From assembly GCA_014763835.1 (NCBI GenBank), contig JACXUQ010000023.1, positions 1 through 19,483 of the forward strand: a stretch of 19,483 nucleotides of DNA, given 5' to 3'. The notes beneath the pieces were generated by a model. It ran no database searches, was not told where the DNA came from, and saw only the letters and a list, made by a program, of their open reading frames with translations. The stretch is from Thiotrichales bacterium. GTDB taxonomy: Bacteria > Pseudomonadota > Gammaproteobacteria > Thiomicrospirales > Thiomicrospiraceae. Position numbers and translations under genes: made by a program. Positions 7,964-15,561 of this stretch are shown one piece after another (the stretch's first letter is position 1; every line of letters begins with the position of its first letter).

Positions 7964-7975
7964 AACAGGCCTGTT
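7964..7975. repeat. 12-bp palindrome related to the dispersed AACAGGCC motif
   Basis: AACAGGCCTGTT is a perfect palindrome followed by ATTTTT. It shares its first eight bases with AACAGGCCGGGT and lies between the dsbA terminator and the 5' end of the decayed acetolactate synthase gene. A similar palindrome, AATAGGCCTATT, is at 11664-11675 between oxyR and mlaA. The role is unknown. Confidence 0.4.
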
Positions 7976-8013
7976 ATTTTTAGCAGGTAAGCGGCAACCT
8001 TATTTTTACTTAA

Positions 8014-9403
8014 GGCGTCGAGTATATCTTTGGCATTCCCGGCGAAGAAAACCTCGACATTATGGATGCGTTGCTGGATTCTAAAATTCAATTTATCACC
8101 ACCCGCCACGAACAAGGTGCGGCGTTTATGGCCGACGTTTACGGGCGTTTAACTGGCCGCGCCGGCGTCTGTTTATCGACGCTGGGGCCTGGCGCCACCA
8201 ATCTGGTAACCGGTGTGGCCGACGCCAATATGGATAATGCCCCGCTGGTAGCCATTGCCGGACAGGCCGCCACCACCCGCATGCACAAGGAATCGCATCA
8301 GGTAGTCGATCTGGTGAGTATGTTCAAACCCATCACCAAATATGCCGCCCAGGTTTTGGAACCAGGCACCATTCCCGAAGTGGTGCGCAAGGCCTTTAAA
8401 CTGGCCGAAGCGGAAAAACCCGGCGCGACCTTTATCGATCTGCCGGAAAACATCTGCGAGATGGAAACCTACGAAAAACCGCTGCCCAGCAGTGCCAACC
8501 GCCTGACGCTGGCCGATCAGGAGTTGGTTGAAGCGGCGGCGGAATTGATCAAGCAGGCCAGGTATCCGCTGATTCTGGTGGGTAATGGCGCAGTGCGCGC
8601 CCGCGCCGGCGAATATTTGCAGACATTCGTCGAAAAGCACTCGATTCCGGTGGTGAATACCTTTATGGCCAAAGGCATCATTCCCTACTACAAAAACGGC
8701 ATGGCGATGGGTACCGCCGGCCTGCAAAAAGGCGATTACGAAAACGGCGGGTTTGCCAAAGCCGATGTGGTGATCTGCGTCGGTTTCGATATGGTCGAAT
8801 ACCACCCTCACCTGTGGAACCCCAAACGCACCCATCGCATTATCCATATTGATACCAAAAAAGCCGAGGTCGATAACAGTTATATCCCCGAGGTCGAACT
8901 CATCGGTAATATCGGCCGCAATCTGGCGGCGTTGGGAGAACTCTTGCCGACCCCGCAACACAATTGCCTGCTCGATTTCCCGTTACGCGACGCCATGGTT
9001 AAAGAGATGGATCGCTGCTCCAACAGCACGGCGTGGCCGATGCTGCCGCAGAAAATCATCTGGGATCTGCGTACGGCGATGAACAAAGCCGATATCGCCA
9101 TCTGCGATGTCGGCGCCCACATTGATTTGGAATGATAGTCAGTATGGTCTGATCGAATGGAAACAGCAACGCCGCTTCGGACGCTCGGCTTATATCGATT
9201 TTAAAAACCCCGATTTCGTCGCCTACGCCAAATCCTTCGGCGCCCAAGGTGTGCGCATTGAATCGGCAGATCAACTGTTACCCGCTTTAAAAACCGCCTT
9301 GAAAGCCAATACGGTAACAATCATAGACTGTCCGGTGGATTACTCTGAAAATGATCGACTTACCGCACTTTTGGGCAATGTACTCTCTGAGATTGAGGAT
9401 TAG
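8014..9403 (+). pseudogene. alsS: Acetolactate synthase (AlsS-type) pseudogene, 5' truncated with internal deletion and frameshift
   Basis: Remnant of a ThDP-dependent enzyme that joins two pyruvates to acetolactate. Homology begins at 8014 (GVEYIFGIPGEEN), straight after an in-frame TAA at 8011-8013, so about 20 N-terminal residues and any start are gone. The frame then runs through HEQGAAFMADVYGRLTG, with the catalytic Glu, to ICDVGAH near 9120, where it stops at 9135. The homologous tail resumes in another frame at about 9124 (LIWNDSQYGLIEWKQ) and continues to 9403. Compared with remembered AlsS sequences, about 70 residues are missing between GAH and LIWNDS, including the ThDP-binding GDG motif. 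A fragment starting at ATG 8062 could be translated but would lack cofactor binding. The catabolic AlsS assignment is better than IlvB because of the GEENLDIMDAL start and short tail. Confidence 0.88.
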
Positions 9404-9440
9404 GCACACCGTTTTATCCACTTAACAAACGAGGATAGAT

Positions 9441-9785
9441 ATGATTTTTATCAGACGCAATACTGAAGGCGAAATCAGTGAAATCGATTTCACCCCCGGG
9501 CCGAATTTAGAGGAAATCAGTCTATTTGATCCTCAATTGAAAGCTTTTCTTAAGGATTCGCCGCATAGCGAAGAGTTGATCAAAACCGTGCTTGATAAAC
9601 TCGATCTGGATATGGTCCGCGTTATCGAGGATTTGATCGATGTGATGATCAACAAGGAACTCATCCGCTTCACCGACTTGCCGCAGGCAGTACAGAACAA
9701 GCTGCTCTTCAAGAAAAGCATCCGTAATTCTTTACGTGAAGAACGCGAAATTCTAATTGAGGAAGAAGAAGCCCTAAATTTCTAG
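9441..9785 (+). CDS. Conserved small acidic protein, unknown function
   Basis: Intact 114-aa protein with a good GAGGA ribosome binding site seven bases before the ATG. It starts with a predicted beta strand pair (MIFIRRNTEGEISEIDFTP). Two helical stretches follow, rich in Asp, Glu, Leu and Ile (EELIKTVLDKLDLDMVRVIEDLIDV split across residues 45-70), and an extremely acidic C-terminus (EEREILIEEEEALNF). There is no signal peptide or membrane segment, so it is probably cytoplasmic. It resembles a small gammaproteobacterial family that databases sometimes mislabel as a tryptophan synthase beta-like protein; that is recall and uncertain. It lies 37 bp after the acetolactate synthase remnant and converges on the nitroreductase gene with a 15-bp gap. 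Confidence 0.8.
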   Translation: MIFIRRNTEGEISEIDFTPGPNLEEISLFDPQLKAFLKDSPHSEELIKTVLDKLDLDMVRVIEDLIDVMINKELIRFTDLPQAVQNKLLFKKSIRNSLREEREILIEEEEALNF

Positions 9786-9800
9786 GCCGGCAATGGATTA

Positions 9801-10400
9801 TCAACTTAGATAAGTCACTATTTCCTCAAGCGGTTTGCGTCTGGCATTGGTATTCAAATTTTTCTGGTCTTGCGCACTGATAGGACCGATATACAACGCA
9901 CCGATCAATTCAATCCGAGAAGGATCGCTATTCAATAGCGCATGGGTGCGATGATCCTGTAAAATAGGCCCTGTGCTCCATTGCACCCCTATTTGCTGGT
10001 TCCAGGCCATTAATTGGAAATTTTGAATGGCACAGGCGCAGGCCGCATAATCCTCCTTTTGGATCACAGGGTCAGAATTTAAAACCTGTCCAACCAGGAT
10101 CACTTGGGGAATGCGTTGAAATTTGGCGATGGCTTTTTGATAAAGGCAATCGTAATTACATTCGTCTGACGCTTTTTTGCGGGCACGATTATCAGCATAG
10201 ATCTCCGCCAGCTGGCTCTGTGTATTGGCACCCAACACCCAATAACGCCACGGTTGGGTTAATTTATGATTGGGCGCCCAGCGTGCTGCTTCCAAACAGA
10301 GCTGCAACGCATCAGTCTTCAATTTAATCTGTGAATCGAATTGATAGCAGGTGCGGCGTGACTGGATGAGTGCTAAAAGTGACTCGCTGGCAATGGACAT
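9801..10400 (-). CDS. Nitroreductase family protein (YdjA-like)
   Basis: FMN-dependent oxidoreductase fold, likely using NAD(P)H to reduce nitro compounds, quinones or an unknown substrate. The 199 aa show the family's N-terminal SRRTCYQFD motif (residues 14-22, FMN phosphate contact), the EAARWAPNHKLTQPWRYWV signature (about 37-55), and a mid-region with DYAACACAIQNFQLMAW and GVQWSTGP. These match the compact YdjA-type subgroup. The AAGGAA ribosome binding site eight bases before ATG 10400 fixes the start. It is transcribed divergently from oxyR across the 335-bp DnaA-box region, so its expression might respond to the same signals. The substrate cannot be predicted. Confidence 0.9.
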   Translation of the reverse strand: MSIASESLLALIQSRRTCYQFDSQIKLKTDALQLCLEAARWAPNHKLTQPWRYWVLGANTQSQLAEIYADNRARKKASDECNYDCLYQKAIAKFQRIPQVILVGQVLNSDPVIQKEDYAACACAIQNFQLMAWNQQIGVQWSTGPILQDHRTHALLNSDPSRIELIGALYIGPISAQDQKNLNTNARRKPLEEIVTYLS

Positions 10401-10735
10401 AATCAGGTTCCTTCTGGAAAACAGTTGGCTGCCGCTATTATGGTCAATAATCCCCTAGCCTACAAGGCAATAACAAAGTGGATAAGATGTTGAATTTTGT
10501 GGATAACTCCTGTTTTTTTCAATATTGATTTTTTTATCCACAAAACGCACACATTTATCCACTGCGGTTATTTCATACTCTACCCACACCCTACTCACAG
10601 GCTAATTAGCTGAAATTTTTCATTAATTCGACTTTATCAACATGATTCGTTACCCTTAAGAAGAATAAGAAAAAAGAAAACATATAAAAAAATATATACT
10701 TAATAGGTTCATCCACATCCACAAGTGACACCAAA
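10401..10735. other. Intergenic region with DnaA boxes and AT-rich stretch (possible origin or DnaA-regulated promoter)
   Basis: No gene was found in these 335 bp. They hold the four-box DnaA cluster (10477-10563), then weaker boxes TTATCAACA (10634-10642) and TCATCCACA (10709-10717). An AT-rich stretch at about 10606-10707 includes AAGAAGAATAAG (10659-10670) and ATATAAAAAAATATAT. The purine run has partial resemblance to the DnaA-trio element of origins. A -10-like TATACT at 10695-10700, without a good -35, may serve oxyR. Confidence 0.55.
10477..10563. promoter_or_regulatory. Symmetric cluster of four DnaA boxes
   Basis: Two perfect boxes TTATCCACA lie at 10498-10506 (minus) and 10534-10542 (plus). 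Two near-perfect boxes TTATCCACT lie outside them at 10477-10485 (minus) and 10555-10563 (plus). Both outer-inner spacings are 21 bp and all four share one centre at 10520. The inner boxes extend to a 12-bp inverted repeat, TTTTGTGGATAA and TTATCCACAAAA. This looks like a DnaA assembly site: an origin, a titration locus or a DnaA-controlled promoter. A single TTATCCACT also occurs at 9414-9422. Confidence 0.7.
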
Positions 10736-11656
10736 ATGACCCTAAACGAATTGCGATATATCGTCGCCGTTGCGCGCGAGAAACATTTCCGTAAAGCATC
10801 CGAAACCTGCTTCGTCAGTCAACCTACCCTCAGTGTCGCAATTAAGAAACTCGAAGAAGAACTGGGTGTCATTCTTTTTGAACGACGCAAACAGGATGTG
10901 CTCATCACCCCTATCGGCAAACAGATCATCTCAATCGCCGAAGAGATTCTGGAACGCAGCAATGAAATCAAACAGATCGCCAAAGAATCCCAGGGCGACA
11001 TGAGTTCGGAATTAAAAATAGGCGCCATCCATACTATCGCCCCTTATCTGATTCCCAGACTGATTCCCAATTTTCACAAACACGCGCCGAATGTGCCTTT
11101 AATTATCGAAGAAAACTACACCCACGTTCTTGCCGATAAATTACAGACAGGCGAACTCGATCTGGTGATTTTGTCATTGCCTTTCCATGAGCCCAATATC
11201 GAAACCCATTTGCTTTACGAAGAACCCTTTAAACTGATCGTGCCCAAACAGCACCCTCTAAGTCACACCAAAGGCGATATCGTTTTACGCAAGATCGAAG
11301 ACGAAACGATTTTGCTGCTGGGCGCAGGACATTGCTTCCGTGATCAGGTCATCGAAGCCTTCCCCAATTTGATGCATCTCAATTATCAAAGCGATCGTCT
11401 GCAGAGAACTTTCGAAGGCAGTTCACTGGAAACCATCCGTTATATGGTCGCATCGGGTACCGGCATCTCCATATTTCCCTGCAGTTCGCTCTCAGAACGC
11501 GATGAAGAGCTTTTTACCATTAAAGAGCTGTCCCAACCCGTTCCTAAGCGAAAAGTGGCACTAGCATGGCGTAAGAGCTTTCCAAGACATGAAATACTCA
11601 AACGCTTCATTGCCTCGATATCGGAAATCGAAATTCCCTGTACGCAAAAGTCTTAG
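10736..11656 (+). CDS. oxyR: OxyR-like LysR-family peroxide regulator lacking the resolving cysteine
   Basis: LysR-type DNA-binding activator of the OxyR group, which senses hydrogen peroxide and induces peroxidases. The 306 aa have an N-terminal winged helix-turn-helix (residues 1-60; FRKASETCFVSQPTLSVAIK) and a substrate-binding-like domain (about 92-300). The OxyR signature LLLGAGHCFRDQV places C200 at the position of E. coli Cys199, the peroxidatic cysteine. The position of Cys208 is F209 (codon TTC at 11360-11362), so the standard intramolecular disulfide cannot form. Other cysteines are C25 and C-terminal ones near FPCSS and EIPCTQ. The ATG has a weak ribosome binding site. It probably runs into mlaA 42 bp downstream. 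OxyR-subgroup membership is strong; the redox mechanism is open. Confidence 0.9.
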   Translation: MTLNELRYIVAVAREKHFRKASETCFVSQPTLSVAIKKLEEELGVILFERRKQDVLITPIGKQIISIAEEILERSNEIKQIAKESQGDMSSELKIGAIHTIAPYLIPRLIPNFHKHAPNVPLIIEENYTHVLADKLQTGELDLVILSLPFHEPNIETHLLYEEPFKLIVPKQHPLSHTKGDIVLRKIEDETILLLGAGHCFRDQVIEAFPNLMHLNYQSDRLQRTFEGSSLETIRYMVASGTGISIFPCSSLSERDEELFTIKELSQPVPKRKVALAWRKSFPRHEILKRFIASISEIEIPCTQKS

Positions 11657-11698
11657 CGAATATAATAGGCCTATTCAAAAATCAAATAGACAAACGCC

Positions 11699-12475
11699 AT
11701 GAAACCGATTTTTCGTAGAAGCCTTCTGTCACTACTATTGAGTACAGCGCTATACAGCAGCGCTAATGCCGGTTGGGAAGAAGACCTGGTTTACAAACCG
11801 CAACCGCAAACCGCCACTGCAGAAGTAATGAATCCACAGGATCCGTTTGAAAACTACAACCGCAAAGCCTTTGCGTTCAATATGGCGTTTCACAACGCCA
11901 TCGGCGAACCGGTTGCCAATGCCTATCTGGATTATGTTCCCGGTCCGGTGCGTTACGGTATCGGTAATTTCTTCGACAACCTGGGCACGCCGATTTCGTT
12001 TATGAACAGTTTTCTGCAAGGCAAGGTTGAAGAAGGTCTCGCGGGGATGATGCGTTTTGCCATTAACTCCACCTTCGGCCTGCTGGGAATTCTTGATATC
12101 GCTACGCCGGCGAGATTAACCCCCAACAAAGAAGATTTCGGGCAAACCCTTTATGTTTGGGGCGTGTGGGATGAAGCCTCATTTGTGGTGGTGCCGTTTT
12201 TAGGCCCTTACACTACCCGCAGCCTGTTTGGTGACATCAGCGACGCCTATACCGATCCGGTCTATACCCTGACCGACAACGACTGGAACCGCACCGTGCT
12301 TTCCGCGGGTGATGCCTTTGTGGGTTACACCAAAGCCGCGCCTTTAATTGACGAGATCCGCCAGCAGCAGGATCCTTATATCTTTATGCGCGAAAGTTAT
12401 CTGCAATACCGCACCAACCAGATTTACGACGGCAAGGCACCCAAACCGAAACTGGACGATTTCAACTTCGAATAA
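11699..12475 (+). CDS. mlaA: MlaA (VacJ) family outer-membrane phospholipid transport protein without lipobox
   Basis: MlaA removes mislocalised phospholipids from the outer leaflet of the outer membrane and passes them to the Mla pathway. The 258 aa carry family hallmarks: DPFENYNRKAFAFN (48-61), YLDYVPGPVRYGIGNFFDNL, NSTFGLLGILDIA, EDFGQTLYVWG and GPYTTRS. The N-terminus is a signal peptide ending SANA (cut after A24), with no cysteine anywhere near it. Most homologues have a lipobox and are lipoproteins; this one would be released by signal peptidase I. The start has no clear ribosome binding site, but no in-frame alternative was seen. It lies 42 bp after oxyR and no other mla genes are nearby. 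Confidence 0.94.
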   Translation: MKPIFRRSLLSLLLSTALYSSANAGWEEDLVYKPQPQTATAEVMNPQDPFENYNRKAFAFNMAFHNAIGEPVANAYLDYVPGPVRYGIGNFFDNLGTPISFMNSFLQGKVEEGLAGMMRFAINSTFGLLGILDIATPARLTPNKEDFGQTLYVWGVWDEASFVVVPFLGPYTTRSLFGDISDAYTDPVYTLTDNDWNRTVLSAGDAFVGYTKAAPLIDEIRQQQDPYIFMRESYLQYRTNQIYDGKAPKPKLDDFNFE

Positions 12476-12500
12476 GCAGATTGTCACGCCAGAAATACAA

Positions 12501-12575
12501 AAACCCGGCCTGTTGAAAACAAACCGGGTTTAAATTTTTGCAAAAAACGCCTCAAAAAAACTCAACAGGCCGGGT
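12501..12575. terminator. Bidirectional terminator between mlaA and mrpG with inverted copies of the dispersed motif
   Basis: A 14-bp perfect inverted repeat, ACCCGGCCTGTTGA (12503-12516) and TCAACAGGCCGGGT (12562-12575), encloses 45 bp. Inside it a shorter hairpin, AAACCCGG (12501-12508) with CCGGGTTT (12524-12531), is followed by AAATTTTTG and suits mlaA. On the minus strand the sequence after the outer arm has a seven-T run, suiting mrpG. The two genes converge here. Confidence 0.8.
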
Positions 12576-12579
12576 AAGA

Positions 12580-12894
12580 CTAGGGTTTGTTTTGAGTATG
12601 CTCCTGCATGCGCGTTCTGATATGCAAGGCGGCCTTAGCCATTAAATGCGCACTCACAGGTGCGGTAATAAATAAAAACAGCGTCACCAGCACCTCATGC
12701 AGGCTTACGGCCGCTTCCTTAAAACTGAAATAGAGCGCCGAAGCGATCAAAATGGATCCCACCCCTAAAGTCGTTGCTTTGGTAGGTCCATGCAGACGCA
12801 TATAAAAATCCGGCAGTTTGTACAGGCCGATCGAACCGATCAGAGTAAAAACGGCGCCAATTAATATCAACCCCGCCAAAATAATTTCTAACAT
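12580..12894 (-). CDS. mrpG: Mrp Na+/H+ antiporter subunit G
   Basis: Small membrane subunit of the hetero-oligomeric Mrp (Mnh/Pha) cation/proton antiporter. It has 104 aa and three helices (about 4-24, 40-60 and 66-88), with the MrpG hallmarks GSIGLYKLPDFYMRLHGPTKATTLGVG and the second-half LFLFITAPVSAHLMAKAA (each broken here only by function, not sequence). The C-terminal tail is polar. It is the last gene of the operon, 27 bp after mrpF, and ends just before the bidirectional terminator. Family assignment is secure. Confidence 0.95.
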   Translation of the reverse strand: MLEIILAGLILIGAVFTLIGSIGLYKLPDFYMRLHGPTKATTLGVGSILIASALYFSFKEAAVSLHEVLVTLFLFITAPVSAHLMAKAALHIRTRMQEHTQNKP

Positions 12895-12921
12895 GATGTG
12901 TACTCGCTCTTAATTCCCTGT

Positions 12922-13191
12922 TTATTCCATAATATCGCCGCGCAGCAGGTATTTGCTCAATGCCACTGTGCCCACAAAGCCCATCAGCGCAATCAGCAGC
13001 GCCGCCTCAAAATACAAGGCACTATCCTGGTAAAGTCCAAACAGAATCAATAACGCGATCGTATTGATATAGAGCGTATCCAGCGCCAGAATGCGGTCCG
13101 GCAAATCCGGCCCTTTAATGAGCCGCAACAGGCTCAAAACCAGCGCCAGCGAGACCAGCGCAAAACTGATTTCAATCACCGTATTCAGCAT
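12922..13191 (-). CDS. mrpF: Mrp Na+/H+ antiporter subunit F
   Basis: Three-helix membrane subunit of the Mrp complex, implicated in ion translocation and complex assembly. The 89 aa are of normal length and contain the family motif RLIKGPDLPDRILALDTL (23-40), whose Asp residues are conserved in MrpF, followed by two hydrophobic helices. The start ATG lies inside the last codons of mrpE (7-bp overlap), showing translational coupling. Assignment is secure from motif and position. Confidence 0.96.
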   Translation of the reverse strand: MLNTVIEISFALVSLALVLSLLRLIKGPDLPDRILALDTLYINTIALLILFGLYQDSALYFEAALLIALMGFVGTVALSKYLLRGDIME

Positions 13192-13703
13192 GATTCAAAC
13201 ACCTCCTGCAAAGGGCGCTCGTAGCGCTGTTTAATGTCGTCGATGGTCTGCTGCACATCGGTAATATGCAAGCCGTGAACCAGCAGCTGGCGGCGGTCGG
13301 CCGACAGGTCGCACGAAACCGTACCCGGTGTCAGCGAAATCGTATTGGCCAGCAGACTGATTCCTAGCGGGTGGCGGATGTCCAGATCAATGGTCACAAA
13401 TCCCGGTTGCAGGTGTTTGTTTGGCAATAGAATCAGTCTGGCTACCACCACGTTGGCCACCACAATATCCCACAGCACGATGCCGATAAAACGCAACAGT
13501 ACGCCCGGCTTGCGCAGACAGACTTTTTCCGGCCAAAAGGACGAAGTCAGAAGCGGGATCACCCATGCCAGAATCGCGCCCAATACCAGATGGCCGGCAG
13601 CCAATGTATTATTTAGCAACAGCCAGACGCCCCACAGCACCAAACTCAATAGCGGGTGCGGCAGCCATTTTTTCCATTGCGGTGAAGAAGCATTCGCCTT
13701 CAT
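13185..13703 (-). CDS. mrpE: Mrp Na+/H+ antiporter subunit E
   Basis: Membrane subunit of Mrp with two N-terminal helical hairpins (about residues 15-50 and 68-88) and a soluble C-terminal domain. The 172 aa show MrpE landmarks: WDIVVANVVVARLIL, then HPLGISLLANTISLTPGTVSCDL and LLVHGLHITD. The start at 13703 (MKANASS) has a strong GGGAGGAA ribosome binding site. A longer in-frame reading from 13847 was rejected because its extra 48 residues lie wholly inside mrpD and look non-protein-like. It begins two bases after the mrpD stop. Assignment secure. Confidence 0.95.
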   Translation of the reverse strand: MKANASSPQWKKWLPHPLLSLVLWGVWLLLNNTLAAGHLVLGAILAWVIPLLTSSFWPEKVCLRKPGVLLRFIGIVLWDIVVANVVVARLILLPNKHLQPGFVTIDLDIRHPLGISLLANTISLTPGTVSCDLSADRRQLLVHGLHITDVQQTIDDIKQRYERPLQEVFESC

Positions 13704-13705
13704 TA

Positions 13706-15226
13706 TTAGGTTCCTCCCACGGCAGGTGTGCTGAGTACGGTTTGCACGTAAAACGGCGTTTGCGACAACTGGCCGGCAATCGCATCGGTCAATTGCGTGA
13801 GCGGATGGGCCAACACCACCATCAACGCCGCGCCCGCCAATAACCACACCACGGCGGCATAAGCGCTTTTATTGAGCGGCTCGCCGGACGGCATATCGTT
13901 TTGAACATTGTAAAACAGCAGCGAACCGGCACGCGCCACGGCAATAATCATCAGCAGGCCGGCCAACAGCACCACCGCCAACACCAGCATAAAGGCCGGG
14001 TGATTCAATGCCGCCATCAGAATCAATACCTTGCCGATAAAGCCCGATAGCGGCGGTAGACCGCTCATGGCAATCGCCGCAAACACAAAAGTCGCACCCA
14101 AAAGCACCGCCTGCGGCATGGCCGCCATAGAAACAAAACGCTCCCCGCCGCGGCCGCGTGCAATCAGATCCGCAAGCAAGAAAAAACCGCCTGCAATCAA
14201 AGTAGAATGAATCAGATAAAACAGCGTCGCCGACATCGCCTCCACACTATTCAGGCCGATGCCAATCAACAGGGTCGCCACTGACGCCAGCACCAGATAG
14301 GCTACCTGCTCGCGCAGACCGCGTGCTGCCATTACCCCGAAAGCAGCGAGTAGCAAGGTAATCAGCCCCATACCCAGCACCCAGGGCGTATAAAAATACG
14401 CCAGCTCGCCGGCACTGTCGCCAAACACCAGTCCATGCACACGGATAATCGCATACAGCCCCACCTTGGTCATAATCGCAAACAGCGCGGCCACCGGCGC
14501 AGAGGTATTGGCATAAGCCTGCGGCAACCACAAATACAGCGGAAACATCGCCGCCTTAAGGCCAAATACCAACAAAAGCAATAAACCGGCCGCGGCAATC
14601 ACCCCCAAATCTTCAGCCGGTGCCTGACTGACTTTGACTGCCATGTCTGCCATATTAAGGGTGCCAAGTACGCCGTAAAGCGCGCCCACCGCAAACAGAA
14701 ACAGGGTGGAGCCGATCAGGTTAATCGCCACATAGTGCAGTCCGGCTTTGGTTCGTTGTGCGCCGCCGCCGTGCAGCAACAGGCCGTAGGAGGCCAACAG
14801 CAGTACCTCAAAAAACACAAACAGGTTAAACACGTCGCCGGTCATAAAGGCGCCGTTCAAACCGAACAGTTGCAGTTGAAAGAGAACATGAAAATGCGCG
14901 CCGCGTGCATCGATTTTGGTGGTGACGGCGTACCACAAGGCCGGCAAGGCCAGCAGTGCGGTAATCAGCACCATCAGCGCCGACAGACCGTCCAGCACCA
15001 GCACAATCCCAAACGGCGCCACCCAGTTGCCCAGCGCATACACCTGCGGCACGCCCTGTACGGCGTTTTGCATCAAATCCAACGCCACAAACAGCAATAG
15101 CAGCACACTTAACAAACTTAGCAGACGCTGCAGATTCAACCCGCCGACACGCGCCAGCAGAATCAACACGCCGGCCAATAGCGGCGTAATCACCGGCAAA
15201 AAACTCACTATATTCATACTGCTCAT
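13706..15226 (-). CDS. mrpD: Mrp Na+/H+ antiporter subunit D
   Basis: Large proton-translocating subunit related to NuoM/NuoN of complex I. The 506 aa contain about 14 helices. Key charged residues of the antiporter-like fold are present: E140 in FVFFEVLLLASY and K224 in FGLKAAMFPLYLWLPQA, matching the functional Glu and Lys of Bacillus MrpD. Downstream landmarks include APVAALFAIMTKVGLYA and PPLSGFIGK. The start overlaps the mrpC stop as ATGA, so the two are coupled. Within a complete mrp operon it can be told from nuoM or nuoN. No defects seen. Confidence 0.96.
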   Translation of the reverse strand: MSSMNIVSFLPVITPLLAGVLILLARVGGLNLQRLLSLLSVLLLLFVALDLMQNAVQGVPQVYALGNWVAPFGIVLVLDGLSALMVLITALLALPALWYAVTTKIDARGAHFHVLFQLQLFGLNGAFMTGDVFNLFVFFEVLLLASYGLLLHGGGAQRTKAGLHYVAINLIGSTLFLFAVGALYGVLGTLNMADMAVKVSQAPAEDLGVIAAAGLLLLLVFGLKAAMFPLYLWLPQAYANTSAPVAALFAIMTKVGLYAIIRVHGLVFGDSAGELAYFYTPWVLGMGLITLLLAAFGVMAARGLREQVAYLVLASVATLLIGIGLNSVEAMSATLFYLIHSTLIAGGFFLLADLIARGRGGERFVSMAAMPQAVLLGATFVFAAIAMSGLPPLSGFIGKVLILMAALNHPAFMLVLAVVLLAGLLMIIAVARAGSLLFYNVQNDMPSGEPLNKSAYAAVVWLLAGAALMVVLAHPLTQLTDAIAGQLSQTPFYVQTVLSTPAVGGT

Positions 15227-15561
15227 TTTAAGTCTCCGTCGGTCCGGCCGTCGACATGGTCGTTACCCAGCTCACCGCGCGCCTTCAATGCCAGCACAAT
15301 CAAAAAGGCGGTCATACCGAAGGCGATAACAATCGCCGTGAGCACCAATGCCTGCGGCAATGGATCGGTATAACCGCCCTGCGCCGGGTTGATGACTGCC
15401 GGCAGGCCGCTGGTCAGGCGTCCCATAGCAAACAGAAAGACGTTGACTGCATAAGCCAGCAGAGTGAGGCCCAGCACCACCGGAAAGGTGTGGCCACGCA
15501 GCGTCAGAAATACGCCGGTGGCGGTGAGAATGCCGATAATGGCGGCGATTAGGATTTCCAT
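15223..15561 (-). CDS. mrpC: Mrp Na+/H+ antiporter subunit C
   Basis: Three-helix subunit homologous to NuoK of complex I, 112 aa. Helices are at about 2-22, 28-48 and 71-95, with the family motif TGVFLTLRGHTFPVVLGL and TDPLPQALVLTAIVIAFG; the latter is the most conserved MrpC stretch. The start codon overlaps the mrpA stop by one base (TAATG) and its stop overlaps the mrpD start by four (ATGA). The C-terminus is charged (ELGNDHVDGRTDGDLK) and faces the cytoplasm by inference. Assignment secure. Confidence 0.96.
   Translation of the reverse strand: MEILIAAIIGILTATGVFLTLRGHTFPVVLGLTLLAYAVNVFLFAMGRLTSGLPAVINPAQGGYTDPLPQALVLTAIVIAFGMTAFLIVLALKARGELGNDHVDGRTDGDLK

Noticed and set aside
8173..8961. 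Long minus-strand open frame (262 aa) opposite the acetolactate synthase remnant
   Set aside because: Composition is His/Phe/Gly-rich shadow of a GC-biased coding strand, with no recognisable domain, while the plus strand has clear AlsS homology.
10495..10545. Terminator hairpin from TTTTGTGGATAA and TTATCCACAAAA
   Set aside because: The 27-base loop and lack of a GC stem or T-tract make it a poor terminator; DnaA-box spacing explains the symmetry better.
10401..10735. Firm call of this region as oriC
   Set aside because: The box cluster is striking, but no origin-linked gene (dnaA, dnaN, gidA, rpmH) is present and skew could not be computed, so it is reported only as a candidate.
13704..13847. 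48-residue N-terminal extension of MrpE
   Set aside because: It lies wholly inside mrpD in another frame, looks non-protein-like, and the ATG at 13703 has a strong ribosome binding site and the expected MrpE N-terminus.
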